A stretch of 64,000 bases of DNA from Bacillota bacterium (GTDB lineage Bacteria; Bacillota; Sulfobacillia; JAIMAT01): NCBI GenBank assembly GCA_029961055.1, contig JASBVM010000004.1, positions 1 through 64,000 of the forward strand. Direction: 5' to 3'. The notes under the pieces were generated by a model. That model was not told the DNA's origin. It saw only the letters and a list, made by a program, of their open reading frames with translations, and searched no databases. Each line of letters opens with the position of its first letter. Position 1 is the stretch's first letter. This document shows positions 1-9,180 of the stretch, piece by piece. Made by a program: the position numbers and the translations under genes.

Positions 1-1012
<1,012 letters not shown>

Positions 1013-1103
1013 ACCCCGTTCGTCCTTCCCGGACGGCCCGTGCGCATCCTCCACGCGCTCGCCTCCCGCGCCAACTCTTCTCTTCTGTGCGATCCTTTGG
1101 ACC

Positions 1104-1225
1104 GGCTCCGGTGGTGAGAGCGGAAGGGTCCCACCCGTTCCCATGCCGAACACGGCCGTGAAACCTTCCAGCGCCAATGGTACTGGGCGGGCCACCGCCC
1201 GGGAGAGTAGGTCGCTGCCGGAACC
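1104..1225 (+). rRNA. 5S ribosomal RNA
   Basis: A 5S rRNA follows the 23S gene after a spacer of about 90 bases. It contains the diagnostic CCCGTTCCCATGCCGAACAC block (near 1134-1153) and GAGAGTAGGTCG near the 3' end. The two ends pair as helix I, CCGG-TCCGG against CCGGA-CCGG, which sets the boundaries to within a few bases. Together with the upstream 23S and downstream tRNA it forms the end of an rrn operon. Confidence 0.95.
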
Positions 1226-1239
1226 GGTTCGCTCTTCGT

Positions 1240-1315
1240 TCCTGGTTAGCTCAACTGGTAGAGCATCCGGCTGTTAACCGGAGGGTTGCAGGTTCGAGTC
1301 CTGCACCAGGAGCCA
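1240..1315 (+). tRNA. tRNA-Asn (anticodon GTT)
   Basis: This is a 76-base cloverleaf. The acceptor strand TCCTGGT (1240-1246) pairs perfectly with ACCAGGA (1305-1311), the anticodon stem TCCGG pairs with CCGGA, and the loop carries GTT. The discriminator is G and the 3' CCA is encoded in the gene. It lies 14 bases after the 5S rRNA and is presumably cotranscribed with the rrn operon. Confidence 0.97.
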
Positions 1316-1324
1316 AGATGGAGG

Positions 1325-1356
1325 GCCCGCGAACTCCCCGGAGTTCGCGGGCTTTT
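1325..1356 (+). terminator. Rho-independent terminator of the rrn/tRNA-Asn operon
   Basis: A perfect 12-bp stem (GCCCGCGAACTC with GAGTTCGCGGGC), a CCCG loop and a TTTT tract start 9 bases after the tRNA. This is a textbook intrinsic terminator. It also argues against any tmk start codon upstream of or inside it. Confidence 0.93.
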
Positions 1357-1460
1357 GCTTTCGGTCTGTCCGGCCTCGGCAGGGGGGCGCCGGCGCCGAG
1401 CGCGCGGGCGGGAGAGCAGGTCGAGTCGCCGGCGCGCCGCCGTTCTGATACCTTACGCGG

Positions 1461-1476
1461 GGAGGAAGGAACGATC
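1461..1476 (+). promoter_or_regulatory. Strong ribosome binding site with an AUC (or ACG) start codon for tmk
   Basis: GGAGGAAGGA (1461-1470) is followed by ACG (1471) and ATC (1474) in the tmk frame. ATC lies 8 bases from GGAGG and gives a protein beginning M-Q-G-L-F-L-S-F-E-G, matching the usual start of thymidylate kinases. No in-frame ATG, GTG or TTG lies between the upstream terminator and the P-loop. The start is inferred, not proven. Confidence 0.6.
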
Positions 1477-2124
1477 CAAGGGCTCTTTCTGAGCTTCGAG
1501 GGCGGCGAGGGCGCCGGCAAGTCGACCCAGGCGGCTCGCCTGGCGGACGCGCTGGCGGCCCGGGGCGTTCCGGTGGAGCTGGTGCGGGAGCCGGGCGGGA
1601 CGGCGCTGGGCGAGGCGGTGCGGGCTGTCCTCCTGGAGCGGCGCGAGACGCCGCTGGTGCCGGCCGCGGAGGCGCTCCTCTACCTGGCGGCGCGGGCACA
1701 GCTGGTGCGGGAGCGGATCCTGCCCGCGCTCGCCGCAGGGCGGTGCGTCGTCGCGGACCGCTTCGCCGATTCCACCCTGGCCTACCAGGCCTTCGGCCTG
1801 GGGGAGCCGATCGAGCTGGTGGAGAGTGCCAACGGATGGGCGACGGCGGGAAGGAAGCCCGATCGCACCTACCTCCTCGACCTGGATCCGGAGGTCGGGC
1901 TGGAGCGGCACGAGTCGGAGCATCCCGTGCGGGACCGTATCGAGGCGCGGGGCTTGGAGTACCATCAGCGCGTGCGGGAGGGCTACCGCCGGCTGGCGCG
2001 GGCCGAGACGGGGCGGTTCCTGGTGCTGGCGGCGGAGGAGCCGGTGGAGCGGCTGCACGCCATCATTCTCGAGGACGCTTGGCGGCTCTGGTGTTCTCGC
2101 GGGGAGCGGGGTGGGGAAGCGTGA
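1474..2124 (+). CDS. tmk: Thymidylate kinase
   Basis: Thymidylate kinase phosphorylates dTMP to dTDP with ATP, a cytosolic step of dTTP synthesis. Read from ATC 1474 the protein is 216 residues, normal for the family. It opens with the conserved F-E-G strand and a P-loop GGEGAGKST at residues 10-18; a DRF motif (equivalent of DRY/DRF) and the arginine-rich lid follow. The gene heads a tight operon and its TGA overlaps the GTG of darA as GTGA. The only canonical in-frame starts upstream (for example ATG 1318) lie in or before the rrn terminator and would append an unrelated arginine/proline-rich tail. The product is certain; the start codon is the odd point. Confidence 0.93.
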   Translation: MQGLFLSFEGGEGAGKSTQAARLADALAARGVPVELVREPGGTALGEAVRAVLLERRETPLVPAAEALLYLAARAQLVRERILPALAAGRCVVADRFADSTLAYQAFGLGEPIELVESANGWATAGRKPDRTYLLDLDPEVGLERHESEHPVRDRIEARGLEYHQRVREGYRRLARAETGRFLVLAAEEPVERLHAIILEDAWRLWCSRGERGGEA

Positions 2125-2450
2125 AGCTGGTGATCGCCGTGGTACAGGACAAGGACTCGGGGCGGCTCCTGAGCGCGCTGGTCGACCGCGGGCACTCGGC
2201 GACCAAGCTGGCGAGCACCGGGGGCTTCCTGCGCGAAGGGAACACCACCCTGCTGATCGGCGTGGAAGACGACGAGGTGGAGGAGGTGCTCCACCTGATC
2301 GGGGAGGTCTGCCAGTCGCGCCAGCAGATGGTCAATCCCATGCCGCCCGCGGCCGGCCAGGTGGAGAGCTACATGACCTACCCGGTCGAGGTGACGGTCG
2401 GCGGCGCCACGGTCTTCGTCCTCGATGTCGAACACTTCGCGAAATTCTAG
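2121..2450 (+). CDS. darA: Cyclic-di-AMP receptor DarA (YaaQ/PstA, PII-like)
   Basis: This 109-residue protein belongs to the PII-like DarA/PstA family, trimers that bind the second messenger c-di-AMP. Recognisable blocks are the N-terminal strand KLVIAVVQDKDSG, the GGFLREGNTTLLIGV segment and the C-terminal FVLDVEHFAKF strand. It starts at GTG overlapping the tmk stop and sits in the same place as yaaQ in B. subtilis. Family knowledge gives the ligand; its downstream target is not known in general. Its presence implies that the organism makes c-di-AMP, although no cyclase gene lies in this window. Confidence 0.93.
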   Translation: MKLVIAVVQDKDSGRLLSALVDRGHSATKLASTGGFLREGNTTLLIGVEDDEVEEVLHLIGEVCQSRQQMVNPMPPAAGQVESYMTYPVEVTVGGATVFVLDVEHFAKF

Positions 2451-3369
2451 CGGCGGCGGTCCCGGCTCCGGTGGCGGCGCCCCGGCGGCGCGGCCGCGGC
2501 CGCACGCGCTGCTCCTGGTCGGCCCCGAGGAGGCGACGGAGCGTGCCGCCCGCGCGCAGACGCAGCGCGCCCTCTGCGAACGGGGTGAGGGATGCGGTCG
2601 TTGCGCTTCCTGCCGCCGGCTGGAGGAAGGAGCACATCCCGACTGGCTGGTGGTGGAGCCGCCGCGGACCGGCAGCGTGGGCATCGACGAGGTCCACCGG
2701 GTCATCCGCTGGCTCTCCCTGCAGCCTCTGATCGCTGCGCGGCGGGTGGCGCTCTTCCGCCAGGCGGACCGGCTGAGCCCCGCCGCTCAGAATGCGCTGC
2801 TCAAGGTGCTGGAGGAGCCGCCCGGCGACGCGCTGCTGCTCCTGGCCAGCGCGCTGCCGGACCGCCTCCTGCCGACCGTCCGCTCGCGCTGCGGCGAACG
2901 CCGGATCGAGCCCGGAAGCGAGGCGCGTGACCGGGCGGATGACGGCGGTCGGCGGCCGCCGGCGGGAGGCTCGCCGGAGGCGGCCTGGCTGGAGGCGATC
3001 CTCTCCCCCGGCTCCCTGGAGATCTGGCAGGCGGCGCGGGAGGCGGCGGGGTCGAGCCGGGAGGAGATCGAGCAGGGCCTGGGCGCCCTGGAAGAGGTGC
3101 TGGCCGCCAGCTTTCGAGAGCCGTCGCCGGGTGGGGCGGAGGCGGGCTGGCCGGCGCGGCTGCGAGTGCTGGGCCCGTCCCGCCGGCTGGCCGCCGCGCG
3201 CGCCGTGGCCCGGGCGCAGCAGGCGGTCCGCGCCAACGTGGGGCTGGAACTGGTGTTGGACGTGCTCTTCCTCGAGTTGCGGCGGCTCCTCGTCGACGCC
3301 GATCCTGCAACGTCAACCGGGATGCGGGCTTCGGGCCGCGGGCGGGCCGATGGAGGTGTCTGGAGTTGA
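2425..3369 (+). CDS. holB: DNA polymerase III delta' subunit
   Basis: Delta' is a clamp-loader subunit that helps place the beta sliding clamp on DNA. This 314-residue protein has a zinc module with four cysteines (C-x5-C-x2-C-x2-C near residues 52-63) and the family block Q-N-A-L-L-K-V-L-E-E-P-P-G-D. The position of the Walker A loop reads VGPEEATERAAR and lacks the GKT triplet, so it should not hydrolyse ATP, as in many delta' proteins. The ATG at 2425 overlaps the end of darA by 26 bases; the first 25 residues are Gly/Ser/Pro-rich, so a later start is possible. Its TGA overlaps the TTG of ricT. Confidence 0.9.
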   Translation: MSNTSRNSSGGGPGSGGGAPAARPRPHALLLVGPEEATERAARAQTQRALCERGEGCGRCASCRRLEEGAHPDWLVVEPPRTGSVGIDEVHRVIRWLSLQPLIAARRVALFRQADRLSPAAQNALLKVLEEPPGDALLLLASALPDRLLPTVRSRCGERRIEPGSEARDRADDGGRRPPAGGSPEAAWLEAILSPGSLEIWQAAREAAGSSREEIEQGLGALEEVLAASFREPSPGGAEAGWPARLRVLGPSRRLAAARAVARAQQAVRANVGLELVLDVLFLELRRLLVDADPATSTGMRASGRGRADGGVWS

Positions 3370-4067
3370 ACGAGGAACGGGTGCGGGTGATCGGTGTCCG
3401 TTTCCGCTTGGCCGGACCGGTGGCGGAGGTGACCGCCGGCGAGCTGGAGCCGGTGCTGGAGACGGCGGTGGTGGTGGCCGGCGAGCGCGGGGAGGAGCTG
3501 GCCCGGGTGGTGCGACGGGGCCGGTGGGTTCCCGCCGCGGAGGGCGAGGGGCTCCCGCGGGTGGTCCGCCTGGCGACCGCGAGCGACCTGGAGGCCGATG
3601 CGGAGAACCGGCGGCTGGCCGACGAGGCCTTCTCCACCTGCGCCGAACTGATCGAGGAGGAAGGCCTGGCCATGCACCTGGTGGATGCCCGCTACAATCT
3701 CGACCGGTCGCACCTCCTCTTCTCCTTCACCGCTCCGGAGAGGGTGGACTTCCGCCACCTGGTCCGCCAGCTGGCCACCCGCTTTCGCACCCGGATCGAG
3801 CTGCGCCAGGTCGGTCCGCGGGATGCAGCGCGGTTGCTGGGCGGCATCGGTCCCTGCGGGCGGATCCTCTGCTGCACCAGCTTCCTGAGGGAGTTCAACA
3901 CCGTCACGGTGCGGATGGCCAAGGCCCAGGCGCTGGCGCTCAACCCCGAGTCGCTCTCGGGGCTCTGCGGCCGCCTCAAGTGCTGCCTCCGGTACGAGTG
4001 GACCGGCGGCAACCAGGGCGGCGGCGAAGCCGACGCCAAGGGCGAGCTCCTGACGGGAGTGGGGTAG
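3366..4067 (+). CDS. ricT: PSP1-domain regulatory protein RicT (YaaT)
   Basis: RicT belongs to the PSP1 C-terminal family. In B. subtilis RicA-RicF-RicT form an Fe-S cluster-bearing complex that promotes RNase Y-dependent mRNA maturation and affects sporulation and competence. The 233-residue product shows the conserved core, including the RYNLDRSHLLFSF strand, R-D-A-A-R-L-L-G-G-I-G-P-C-G-R, a CC pair in ILCCTSF, and CGRLKCCLRYE. The clustered cysteines fit Fe-S binding. It starts at TTG 3366, overlapping the holB stop by TTGA. RicA (YmcA) and RicF (YlbF) are not in this window. Confidence 0.92.
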   Translation: MNEERVRVIGVRFRLAGPVAEVTAGELEPVLETAVVVAGERGEELARVVRRGRWVPAAEGEGLPRVVRLATASDLEADAENRRLADEAFSTCAELIEEEGLAMHLVDARYNLDRSHLLFSFTAPERVDFRHLVRQLATRFRTRIELRQVGPRDAARLLGGIGPCGRILCCTSFLREFNTVTVRMAKAQALALNPESLSGLCGRLKCCLRYEWTGGNQGGGEADAKGELLTGVG

Positions 4068-4070
4068 CCT

Positions 4071-4778
4071 TTGGCCGGTACGCTTTATGTCGTGGCCACG
4101 CCCATCGGCCACCTGGAGGATATCACCCTTCGCGCGCTCCGGGTGCTGAGGGCGGTCGACCGCATCCTCGCCGAGGACACGCGCCACACGGCACTCCTGC
4201 TCCGGCACTACCGGATCCGGAAGCCGCTGGTAAGCTATCATGAGCACAACGAGCGCCAGCGGGCCGGGGAGGCGCTGGCCTGGCTGGAGGCGGGCGAGGA
4301 GCTGGCGCTGGTCAGCGACGCCGGGACGCCCGCCCTCTCCGACCCAGGCTATCGCCTGATCCGTCTGGCCGCGGAGCGAGGGGTGCGGGTGTCACCGGTG
4401 CCGGGCGCCATGGCGGCGGTGGCGGCGCTGAGCGCCTCCGGGCTGCCCACCGACGCCTTCACCTTTGCCGGCTTTCCGCCCCGGCGGGTGGGGCCGCGCC
4501 GGCGCTGGCTCGAGCAGCTGGCCGCCGAGCCCAGGACCGTCATCCTGTACGAGGCGCCGGAGAGGGTGGCGCGCACGCTGGCGGAGATGCGGGAGATCTT
4601 CGGCGGCGAGCGGCGAGCGGTGGTGGCCCGGGAGTTGACCAAGGCTTTCGAAGAGTTCCGCCGCGGCCGGCTGGACGAGCTCGCTCACCTGGCGACGGAA
4701 GGCAGGCCCCGCGGGGAGCACGTCCTCCTGGTGGAGGGGGCCGGCCGGCGGCGCGTCGCCGAGGAGGGGAACGCGTGA
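4071..4778 (+). CDS. rsmI: 16S rRNA (cytidine1402-2'-O)-methyltransferase
   Basis: RsmI methylates the 2'-O of C1402 in the decoding centre of 16S rRNA using S-adenosylmethionine. The N-terminal GTLYVVATPIGHLEDITLRA and the SDAGTPALSDPG loop are diagnostic of this tetrapyrrole-methylase-fold family. It starts at TTG 4071, three bases after ricT. At 235 residues it is shorter than E. coli RsmI (about 286) and ends after the methyltransferase fold, so the small C-terminal domain seems absent. The stop overlaps the metG GTG as GTGA. Confidence 0.93.
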   Translation: MAGTLYVVATPIGHLEDITLRALRVLRAVDRILAEDTRHTALLLRHYRIRKPLVSYHEHNERQRAGEALAWLEAGEELALVSDAGTPALSDPGYRLIRLAAERGVRVSPVPGAMAAVAALSASGLPTDAFTFAGFPPRRVGPRRRWLEQLAAEPRTVILYEAPERVARTLAEMREIFGGERRAVVARELTKAFEEFRRGRLDELAHLATEGRPRGEHVLLVEGAGRRRVAEEGNA

Positions 4779-6745
4779 GCAGAGGGGAAGCGGCAGCCCG
4801 GGAAGGCAGCAGGCCTTCCTTCTATCTGACGGTGGCCATCGACTACTCCAACTCGGCCCCCCACCTGGGTCACGCCTACGAGAAGGTGGCGGGCGACGCC
4901 CTCGTCCGCTACCACCGGCTGCGCGGCGAGGACGGCTTCTTCCTGGGCGGCAACGACGAGCACAGCGTCAACGTCCTCAAGAGCGCGCGGGCCCAGGGAC
5001 TGGAGCCGAAAGAATACTGCGACCGGATGCACCGGGTTTTCCAGGAGACCTACGAGCGGCTCGGCCTCCAGCTGGACGAGTTCATGCAGACCAGCGGGGA
5101 GCGGCACGTCCGGGCGGTGCAGGAGCTGGCGCGCGCCATCTACGAGAACGGCTACGTCTACAAGGGCCGCTACGCCGGCTGGTACTGCCCAAGCTGCGAA
5201 GCCTTTTACACCGAGAAGGACCTGGACGCGGAGCACCTCTGCCCCGTCCACGGCAGGCCGGCCGAGTACATCGAGGAAGAGAACTACTTCTTCAGGCTGT
5301 CCGCCTTCCGCGACCGGATCCTGCGGCACATCGAGAGCCACCCGGACTTCGTCCAGCCCGAGACGCGGCGGAACGAGGTGCTGGCGGTCCTGCGCGGCGG
5401 CCTCGAGGACATCAGCATCAGCCGGGCCCATATGGAGTGGGGCATCCCGATCCCCTGGGATCCCTCCCAGGTGGTCTACGTCTGGTTCGACGCGCTGGCC
5501 AGCTACATCTCGGGGATCGGCTACGGGAGCGATCCCGAGCGCTTCCGCCGCTACTGGCCGGCCGACGTCCACCTCGTCGGCAAGGACATCAGCCGCTTCC
5601 ACGCCATCATCTGGCCCGCCATGCTGATGGCGGCCGGCCTGGAGCTGCCGAGGAAGGTCTTCGTCCACGGCTTCCTCAATTACCGCGGCTCCAAGCTCTC
5701 CAAGTCGAGCGGCAACGTGATCGCCCCTGCCGATCTCCTGGACAAGTACGGCGTCGACCCGGTCCGCTGGTTCCTCTGCGCGGAGACGCCCTTCGGCGAG
5801 GACGGCGACTTCACCGAGGAGACCTTCATCCACCGGGTCAACGCCGACCTGGCCAACGACCTGGGCAACCTTCTCTCGCGGGTGACGGCCATGATCGACC
5901 GCTACGCGGCGGGCCGGATCCCCTCGCCGGAGGCGAGCGACGGCGTCCTGCGCAAGGCCGCCGCCGCGGCCAAGGAAGCCTACACCCAGGCGATGGAGCG
6001 GCTCGCCCTGCGCGAGGCGGCGCAGGCGGCGCTCGAACCCGTTCGACGCGCGAACAAGTACCTGGACGAGCAGGCGCCCTGGGAGTTGGCCCGGCATCCG
6101 GAGCAGCGGGCGAGGCTGGAGGCGGTCCTCTACGACGTGGCCGAAGTGTTGCGGGTCTCGGCGGTGCTGGTCTCGCCCTTCCTGGTCCAGGCGCCGGAGC
6201 GGATCTGGGAGCAGCTGGGAGCCGAGGGCTCGCCCCGGAGCGGCTGGTCGGCGGCAGAGTGGGGCGGGCTCCGGGCGGGGACCCCCATCCGGCGCGGATC
6301 GGCGCTCTTCCCCCGCCTGGAGCCGCCCTCCGCCGGCGCCGGCGCCGCGGCTCCGTCGCCCCAGCCCCAGCGGGGCACGCTGGCCGCCGCTGCCCGGGAC
6401 GAGGCTCCCGCGGCGGCCGGGCTGGTCGACGTCGAGACCTTCCGCCAGCTGGATCTGCGGGTGGCGCGGATCGAGGAGGCCGAGAGGATCCCCGGCGCCG
6501 ACCGGCTGCTCAGGCTGGTCCTGTCGGCGGGAGAGCTGGGGCGGCGACAGGTGGTGGCGGGGGTGGCCGAGCACTACCGCCCGGAGGAGCTGGTCGGGAG
6601 GCAGGTGGTCTTCGTCGCCAATCTGAAGCCGGCGCGGTTGCGGGGCGTGGAGTCCCAGGGCATGATCCTGGCCGCCAGCGGCGAGGGCGAGCTCGCCCTG
6701 GTGGCGCCGGAGCATCCCGTAGAACCCGGCACACGGGTGAAGTAG
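4775..6745 (+). CDS. metG: Methionyl-tRNA synthetase
   Basis: This enzyme charges tRNA-Met with methionine. The 656-residue class I synthetase has HLGH at residues 30-33 (HIGH signature) and KLSKS near residue 307 (KMSKS signature). A single zinc knuckle lies in the insertion domain (CPSC ... CPVH), typical of the one-knuckle MetG form. The C-terminal 105 or so residues form an EMAP-II/Trbp111 tRNA-binding domain (LDLRVARIEEAERIPGADRL), joined by an Ala/Pro-rich linker. It starts at GTG overlapping the rsmI stop and is cotranscribed with tatD. Confidence 0.97.
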   Translation: MSRGEAAAREGSRPSFYLTVAIDYSNSAPHLGHAYEKVAGDALVRYHRLRGEDGFFLGGNDEHSVNVLKSARAQGLEPKEYCDRMHRVFQETYERLGLQLDEFMQTSGERHVRAVQELARAIYENGYVYKGRYAGWYCPSCEAFYTEKDLDAEHLCPVHGRPAEYIEEENYFFRLSAFRDRILRHIESHPDFVQPETRRNEVLAVLRGGLEDISISRAHMEWGIPIPWDPSQVVYVWFDALASYISGIGYGSDPERFRRYWPADVHLVGKDISRFHAIIWPAMLMAAGLELPRKVFVHGFLNYRGSKLSKSSGNVIAPADLLDKYGVDPVRWFLCAETPFGEDGDFTEETFIHRVNADLANDLGNLLSRVTAMIDRYAAGRIPSPEASDGVLRKAAAAAKEAYTQAMERLALREAAQAALEPVRRANKYLDEQAPWELARHPEQRARLEAVLYDVAEVLRVSAVLVSPFLVQAPERIWEQLGAEGSPRSGWSAAEWGGLRAGTPIRRGSALFPRLEPPSAGAGAAAPSPQPQRGTLAAAARDEAPAAAGLVDVETFRQLDLRVARIEEAERIPGADRLLRLVLSAGELGRRQVVAGVAEHYRPEELVGRQVVFVANLKPARLRGVESQGMILAASGEGELALVAPEHPVEPGTRVK

Positions 6746-6746
6746 G

Positions 6747-7646
6747 GTGCCTGAGCCGTCCCGGAGGCGCGGCGAGGCGGGGAGGGAGGCCGACCCGTTC
6801 GCCGGCGGCCGGCTGGAGGCGGGGGCGCCGGCCAGGGGGCCGCTCTTCGACGCCCACGCGCACCTCGCCGACCCGGCGTTGGCCGGCGAGCGGCAGGCGG
6901 TGCTGGAGCGGGCCCGGCAGGCCGGGCTCCTCTGGATCCTCGACAGCGGCACCTCGCTCGAGGACTCCCAGCGGGCGCTGGCGCGGCGCGGCGAGGCGGC
7001 GGGCGTCCGGGTGGAGGTAGCCGTGGGGGTCCACCCGCACGAGGCGGCCGGTGCCCCGCCGGACTGGCCGGAGCGGCTGCGGGGACTGGCACGCCGGGGC
7101 GCCGTCGCCATCGGCGAGATCGGCCTCGACTATCATTACGATCGGTCGCCGCGACCGGTACAGCGGGAGGCGCTCCGAAGGCAGCTGGAGCTGGCACGGG
7201 AGCTGGATTTGCCGGTGGTCCTCCACGAGCGGGAGGCGCACGCCGATCTCCTGGCCATCCTGGACCAGACCGGCCTGCCGCCCCGGGGAGGGGTGATCCA
7301 CTCCTTCTCGGGCGGCCCCGGCGAGGCAGAGGCCTACCTGGGGCGGGGGCTCTTCCTCGGCGTCTCCGGTATGGTCACCTTCCGGCGGGCGGACGCCCTC
7401 CGCCAGGCGATCCGCGAGGCGCCGGCGGAGCGGCTGCTTTACGAGACGGACTCGCCCTACCTCGCGCCGCATCCGCTCCGCGGAAGGCGGAACGAGCCGG
7501 CCCACGTGGCCTGGACCGTGGCGGCGGTGGCCGAGCTGCGGGGCGAGCCGGCCGCGGAGCTCCTCCGTGCCGCCTGGACCGGCCTGGCCAGGCTGTACGG
7601 CGCACCGTTGCCGGAGAGACCGGTGCGGGGCGGGCCCGCTGGGTGA
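6747..7646 (+). CDS. tatD: TatD-family metal-dependent hydrolase (YabD)
   Basis: TatD enzymes are TIM-barrel metal-dependent hydrolases with DNase activity in studied members. Metal-binding motifs are present: DAHAHL, GEIGLDYHYD, the histidines in VVLHERE and VIHSFSG, and TDSPYL near the C-terminus. The 299-residue protein begins at GTG 6747 with an extra 30-residue Gly/Arg-rich N-terminus before LFDAHAH, so a later start is conceivable. It follows metG by one base and precedes rsmA by four. The Bacillus genes yabE and rnmV, which normally follow, are not here. Confidence 0.92.
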   Translation: MPEPSRRRGEAGREADPFAGGRLEAGAPARGPLFDAHAHLADPALAGERQAVLERARQAGLLWILDSGTSLEDSQRALARRGEAAGVRVEVAVGVHPHEAAGAPPDWPERLRGLARRGAVAIGEIGLDYHYDRSPRPVQREALRRQLELARELDLPVVLHEREAHADLLAILDQTGLPPRGGVIHSFSGGPGEAEAYLGRGLFLGVSGMVTFRRADALRQAIREAPAERLLYETDSPYLAPHPLRGRRNEPAHVAWTVAAVAELRGEPAAELLRAAWTGLARLYGAPLPERPVRGGPAG

Positions 7647-7650
7647 GAGG

Positions 7651-8526
7651 ATGAACCGGCTGCCGGGCACCTCCCCGCGAGCGCTCAAGGCCCTGCTGGC
7701 CGAGCTGGGGGTGCGCCCGGACCGCCGGCTGGGGCAGAACTTCCTGGTCGACGCGCGTGTCCTCCGCTCCGCGGTGGAGGCCGCCGAGCTCCACGCGGGC
7801 GACGCGGTGCTGGAGGTGGGGCCGGGAACCGGGACGCTGTCGGCCGCCCTGCTCGAGGCGGGCTGCCGGTTGCTGGCGGTGGAGCGGGACCGCCGCCTGG
7901 CCGGCTGGCTGTCGCAGGCCCTGGCCGGCCAGCCGGCGTTTCACCTGCTCGTGGGCGACGTGCTCCGCCTGGACTGGCGGTCGGCCTGGCGGGCGACGTT
8001 CGGACCGGTGGAGCGCGCGCTGGTGGTCTCCAACCTGCCCTACGCCATCTCCGGGCCGCTGGTCCGGGACCTGGTGACGGCGGACGAACCGGCGTGGGAG
8101 CGGCTGGTCCTCCTCGTGCAGCGCGAGTTCGCCGACCGGCTGACGGCGCCTCCCGGGACGGAGGCCTACGGGGCGCTGACGCTCCTGACCCGGCGCTATG
8201 CGCGCGTGGAGCGGCTGCTCCGGGTCTCTCCCGCCTCCTTCTGGCCCGAACCGGAGGTGGAGTCGGCGCTGATCCGCCTCTGGCCGATCCGGCCGCGACC
8301 GCCACGGGAGCCCTTCGAGTCGCTGGTCCGCGTCGCTTTCGCCCACCGGCGCAAGACGCTGGAGAACGGCCTGAAGGGCTGGCGGGGTCCGCGAGGCGGG
8401 TTGGGACGGCCGGAGGTGGAACGGCTCTGCCGGCGAGCCGGGCTCGACCCCGCCGTGCGGGCGGAAGAGCTGGACGTGGCCGACTTCGAGCGCCTCGCCC
8501 GGGTGGTGGAGGCCGGAGAGCTATAA
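7651..8526 (+). CDS. rsmA: 16S rRNA (adenine1518/1519-N6)-dimethyltransferase KsgA
   Basis: RsmA dimethylates two adjacent adenines in the 3' hairpin of 16S rRNA during 30S maturation. Motifs seen: RLGQNFLVD, the SAM-binding EVGPGTGTLS, GDVLRLDW and the catalytic SNLPYAISGP (NLPY). The ATG at 7651 follows the tatD stop by four bases and gives 291 residues, normal for the family; an in-frame ATG further upstream lies inside tatD. It is probably the last gene of the tmk operon. Confidence 0.95.
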   Translation: MNRLPGTSPRALKALLAELGVRPDRRLGQNFLVDARVLRSAVEAAELHAGDAVLEVGPGTGTLSAALLEAGCRLLAVERDRRLAGWLSQALAGQPAFHLLVGDVLRLDWRSAWRATFGPVERALVVSNLPYAISGPLVRDLVTADEPAWERLVLLVQREFADRLTAPPGTEAYGALTLLTRRYARVERLLRVSPASFWPEPEVESALIRLWPIRPRPPREPFESLVRVAFAHRRKTLENGLKGWRGPRGGLGRPEVERLCRRAGLDPAVRAEELDVADFERLARVVEAGEL

Positions 8527-8593
8527 TCGAAGCATGCCAAGCGGCACGCAGCGGCCCGAAGAGGGGTGGCCGGCGAGGGCGCCGGAGACCGAG

Positions 8594-9067
8594 ATGACCT
8601 TCTTCAGCCCGACTCGGGGAGCGCTCGACTTCGATGGGGTTTTCCAGGAGATTGTCCGCTTCCTCGAGGAGGATCCGGAGTCGGAGTACACCCTCATCGT
8701 AGGCAGCGACTCGCAGCTTCGCAGCCACGATGTGGTCTATGTGACCGCCATCGTCGTCCACCGCCGGGGAAAGGGTGGGCGATATTTTTATGAGAAACGG
8801 GTACGGCGGAGGTCGGAGAGCCTGCGCCAGCGGATCCTCTACGAGGCCTCCCTCAGCCTGCAGGTGGCGGGCAGGTTGGCCGAGGCGCTCTCGGAGAACG
8901 GCCACGCCCGCATGAACGTGGAGATCCACCTCGACATCGGCTCCCATGGCGACACCAAGGACCTGATCCGGGAGATCGTCGGCATGGTCACCGGGAGCGG
9001 ATTCGGCGCCCGCATCAAGCCGGACTCCTTTGGCGCCTCCAGCGTCGCCGACAAGTACACGAAGTGA
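8594..9067 (+). CDS. DUF458 RNase H-like protein (YkuK family)
   Basis: This 157-residue protein belongs to the YkuK/DUF458 family, predicted to have an RNase H-like fold, with no established function. The conserved start TFFSPTRGALDF, the GSDSQ strand and HLDIGSHGDTKDLIREIVGMV support this, with acidic residues placed as in RNase H-like folds. ATG 8594 is preferred over ATG 8534 because the family begins at this FxSPTRG segment and GGAG lies 7 bases upstream; the earlier start adds a 20-residue polar tail. B. subtilis carries ykuK elsewhere, so its position between rsmA and veg is a lineage feature. Confidence 0.85.
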   Translation: MTFFSPTRGALDFDGVFQEIVRFLEEDPESEYTLIVGSDSQLRSHDVVYVTAIVVHRRGKGGRYFYEKRVRRRSESLRQRILYEASLSLQVAGRLAEALSENGHARMNVEIHLDIGSHGDTKDLIREIVGMVTGSGFGARIKPDSFGASSVADKYTK

Positions 9068-9079
9068 GGTTGGCGGCTG

Positions 9080-9108
9080 TTGACGGATAAGCGCCGGCCT
9101 CCTATAAT
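9080..9108 (+). promoter_or_regulatory. Sigma-A promoter of veg
   Basis: TTGACG (9080-9085) and a perfect TATAAT (9103-9108) are separated by 17 bases, with transcription expected near 9115. This is one of the best promoters in the window, and veg in B. subtilis is also known for a very strong vegetative promoter. Confidence 0.9.
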
Positions 9109-9180
9109 ACCATGCCTTTGACGCCGAGCCCCTTTCGTGGTAGATTTTCATCGTATGGACGGAGAGGGGTGGGCGGCAGC

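Noticed and set aside
1318-1320. ATG as tmk start
   Set aside because: It lies between tRNA-Asn and its terminator, has no Shine-Dalgarno, and would add about 50 low-complexity residues.
8522-8527. TATAAT at the end of rsmA as a promoter of the YkuK-like gene
   Set aside because: No -35 element lies at a suitable distance and no extended -10 is present; it may still be weak.
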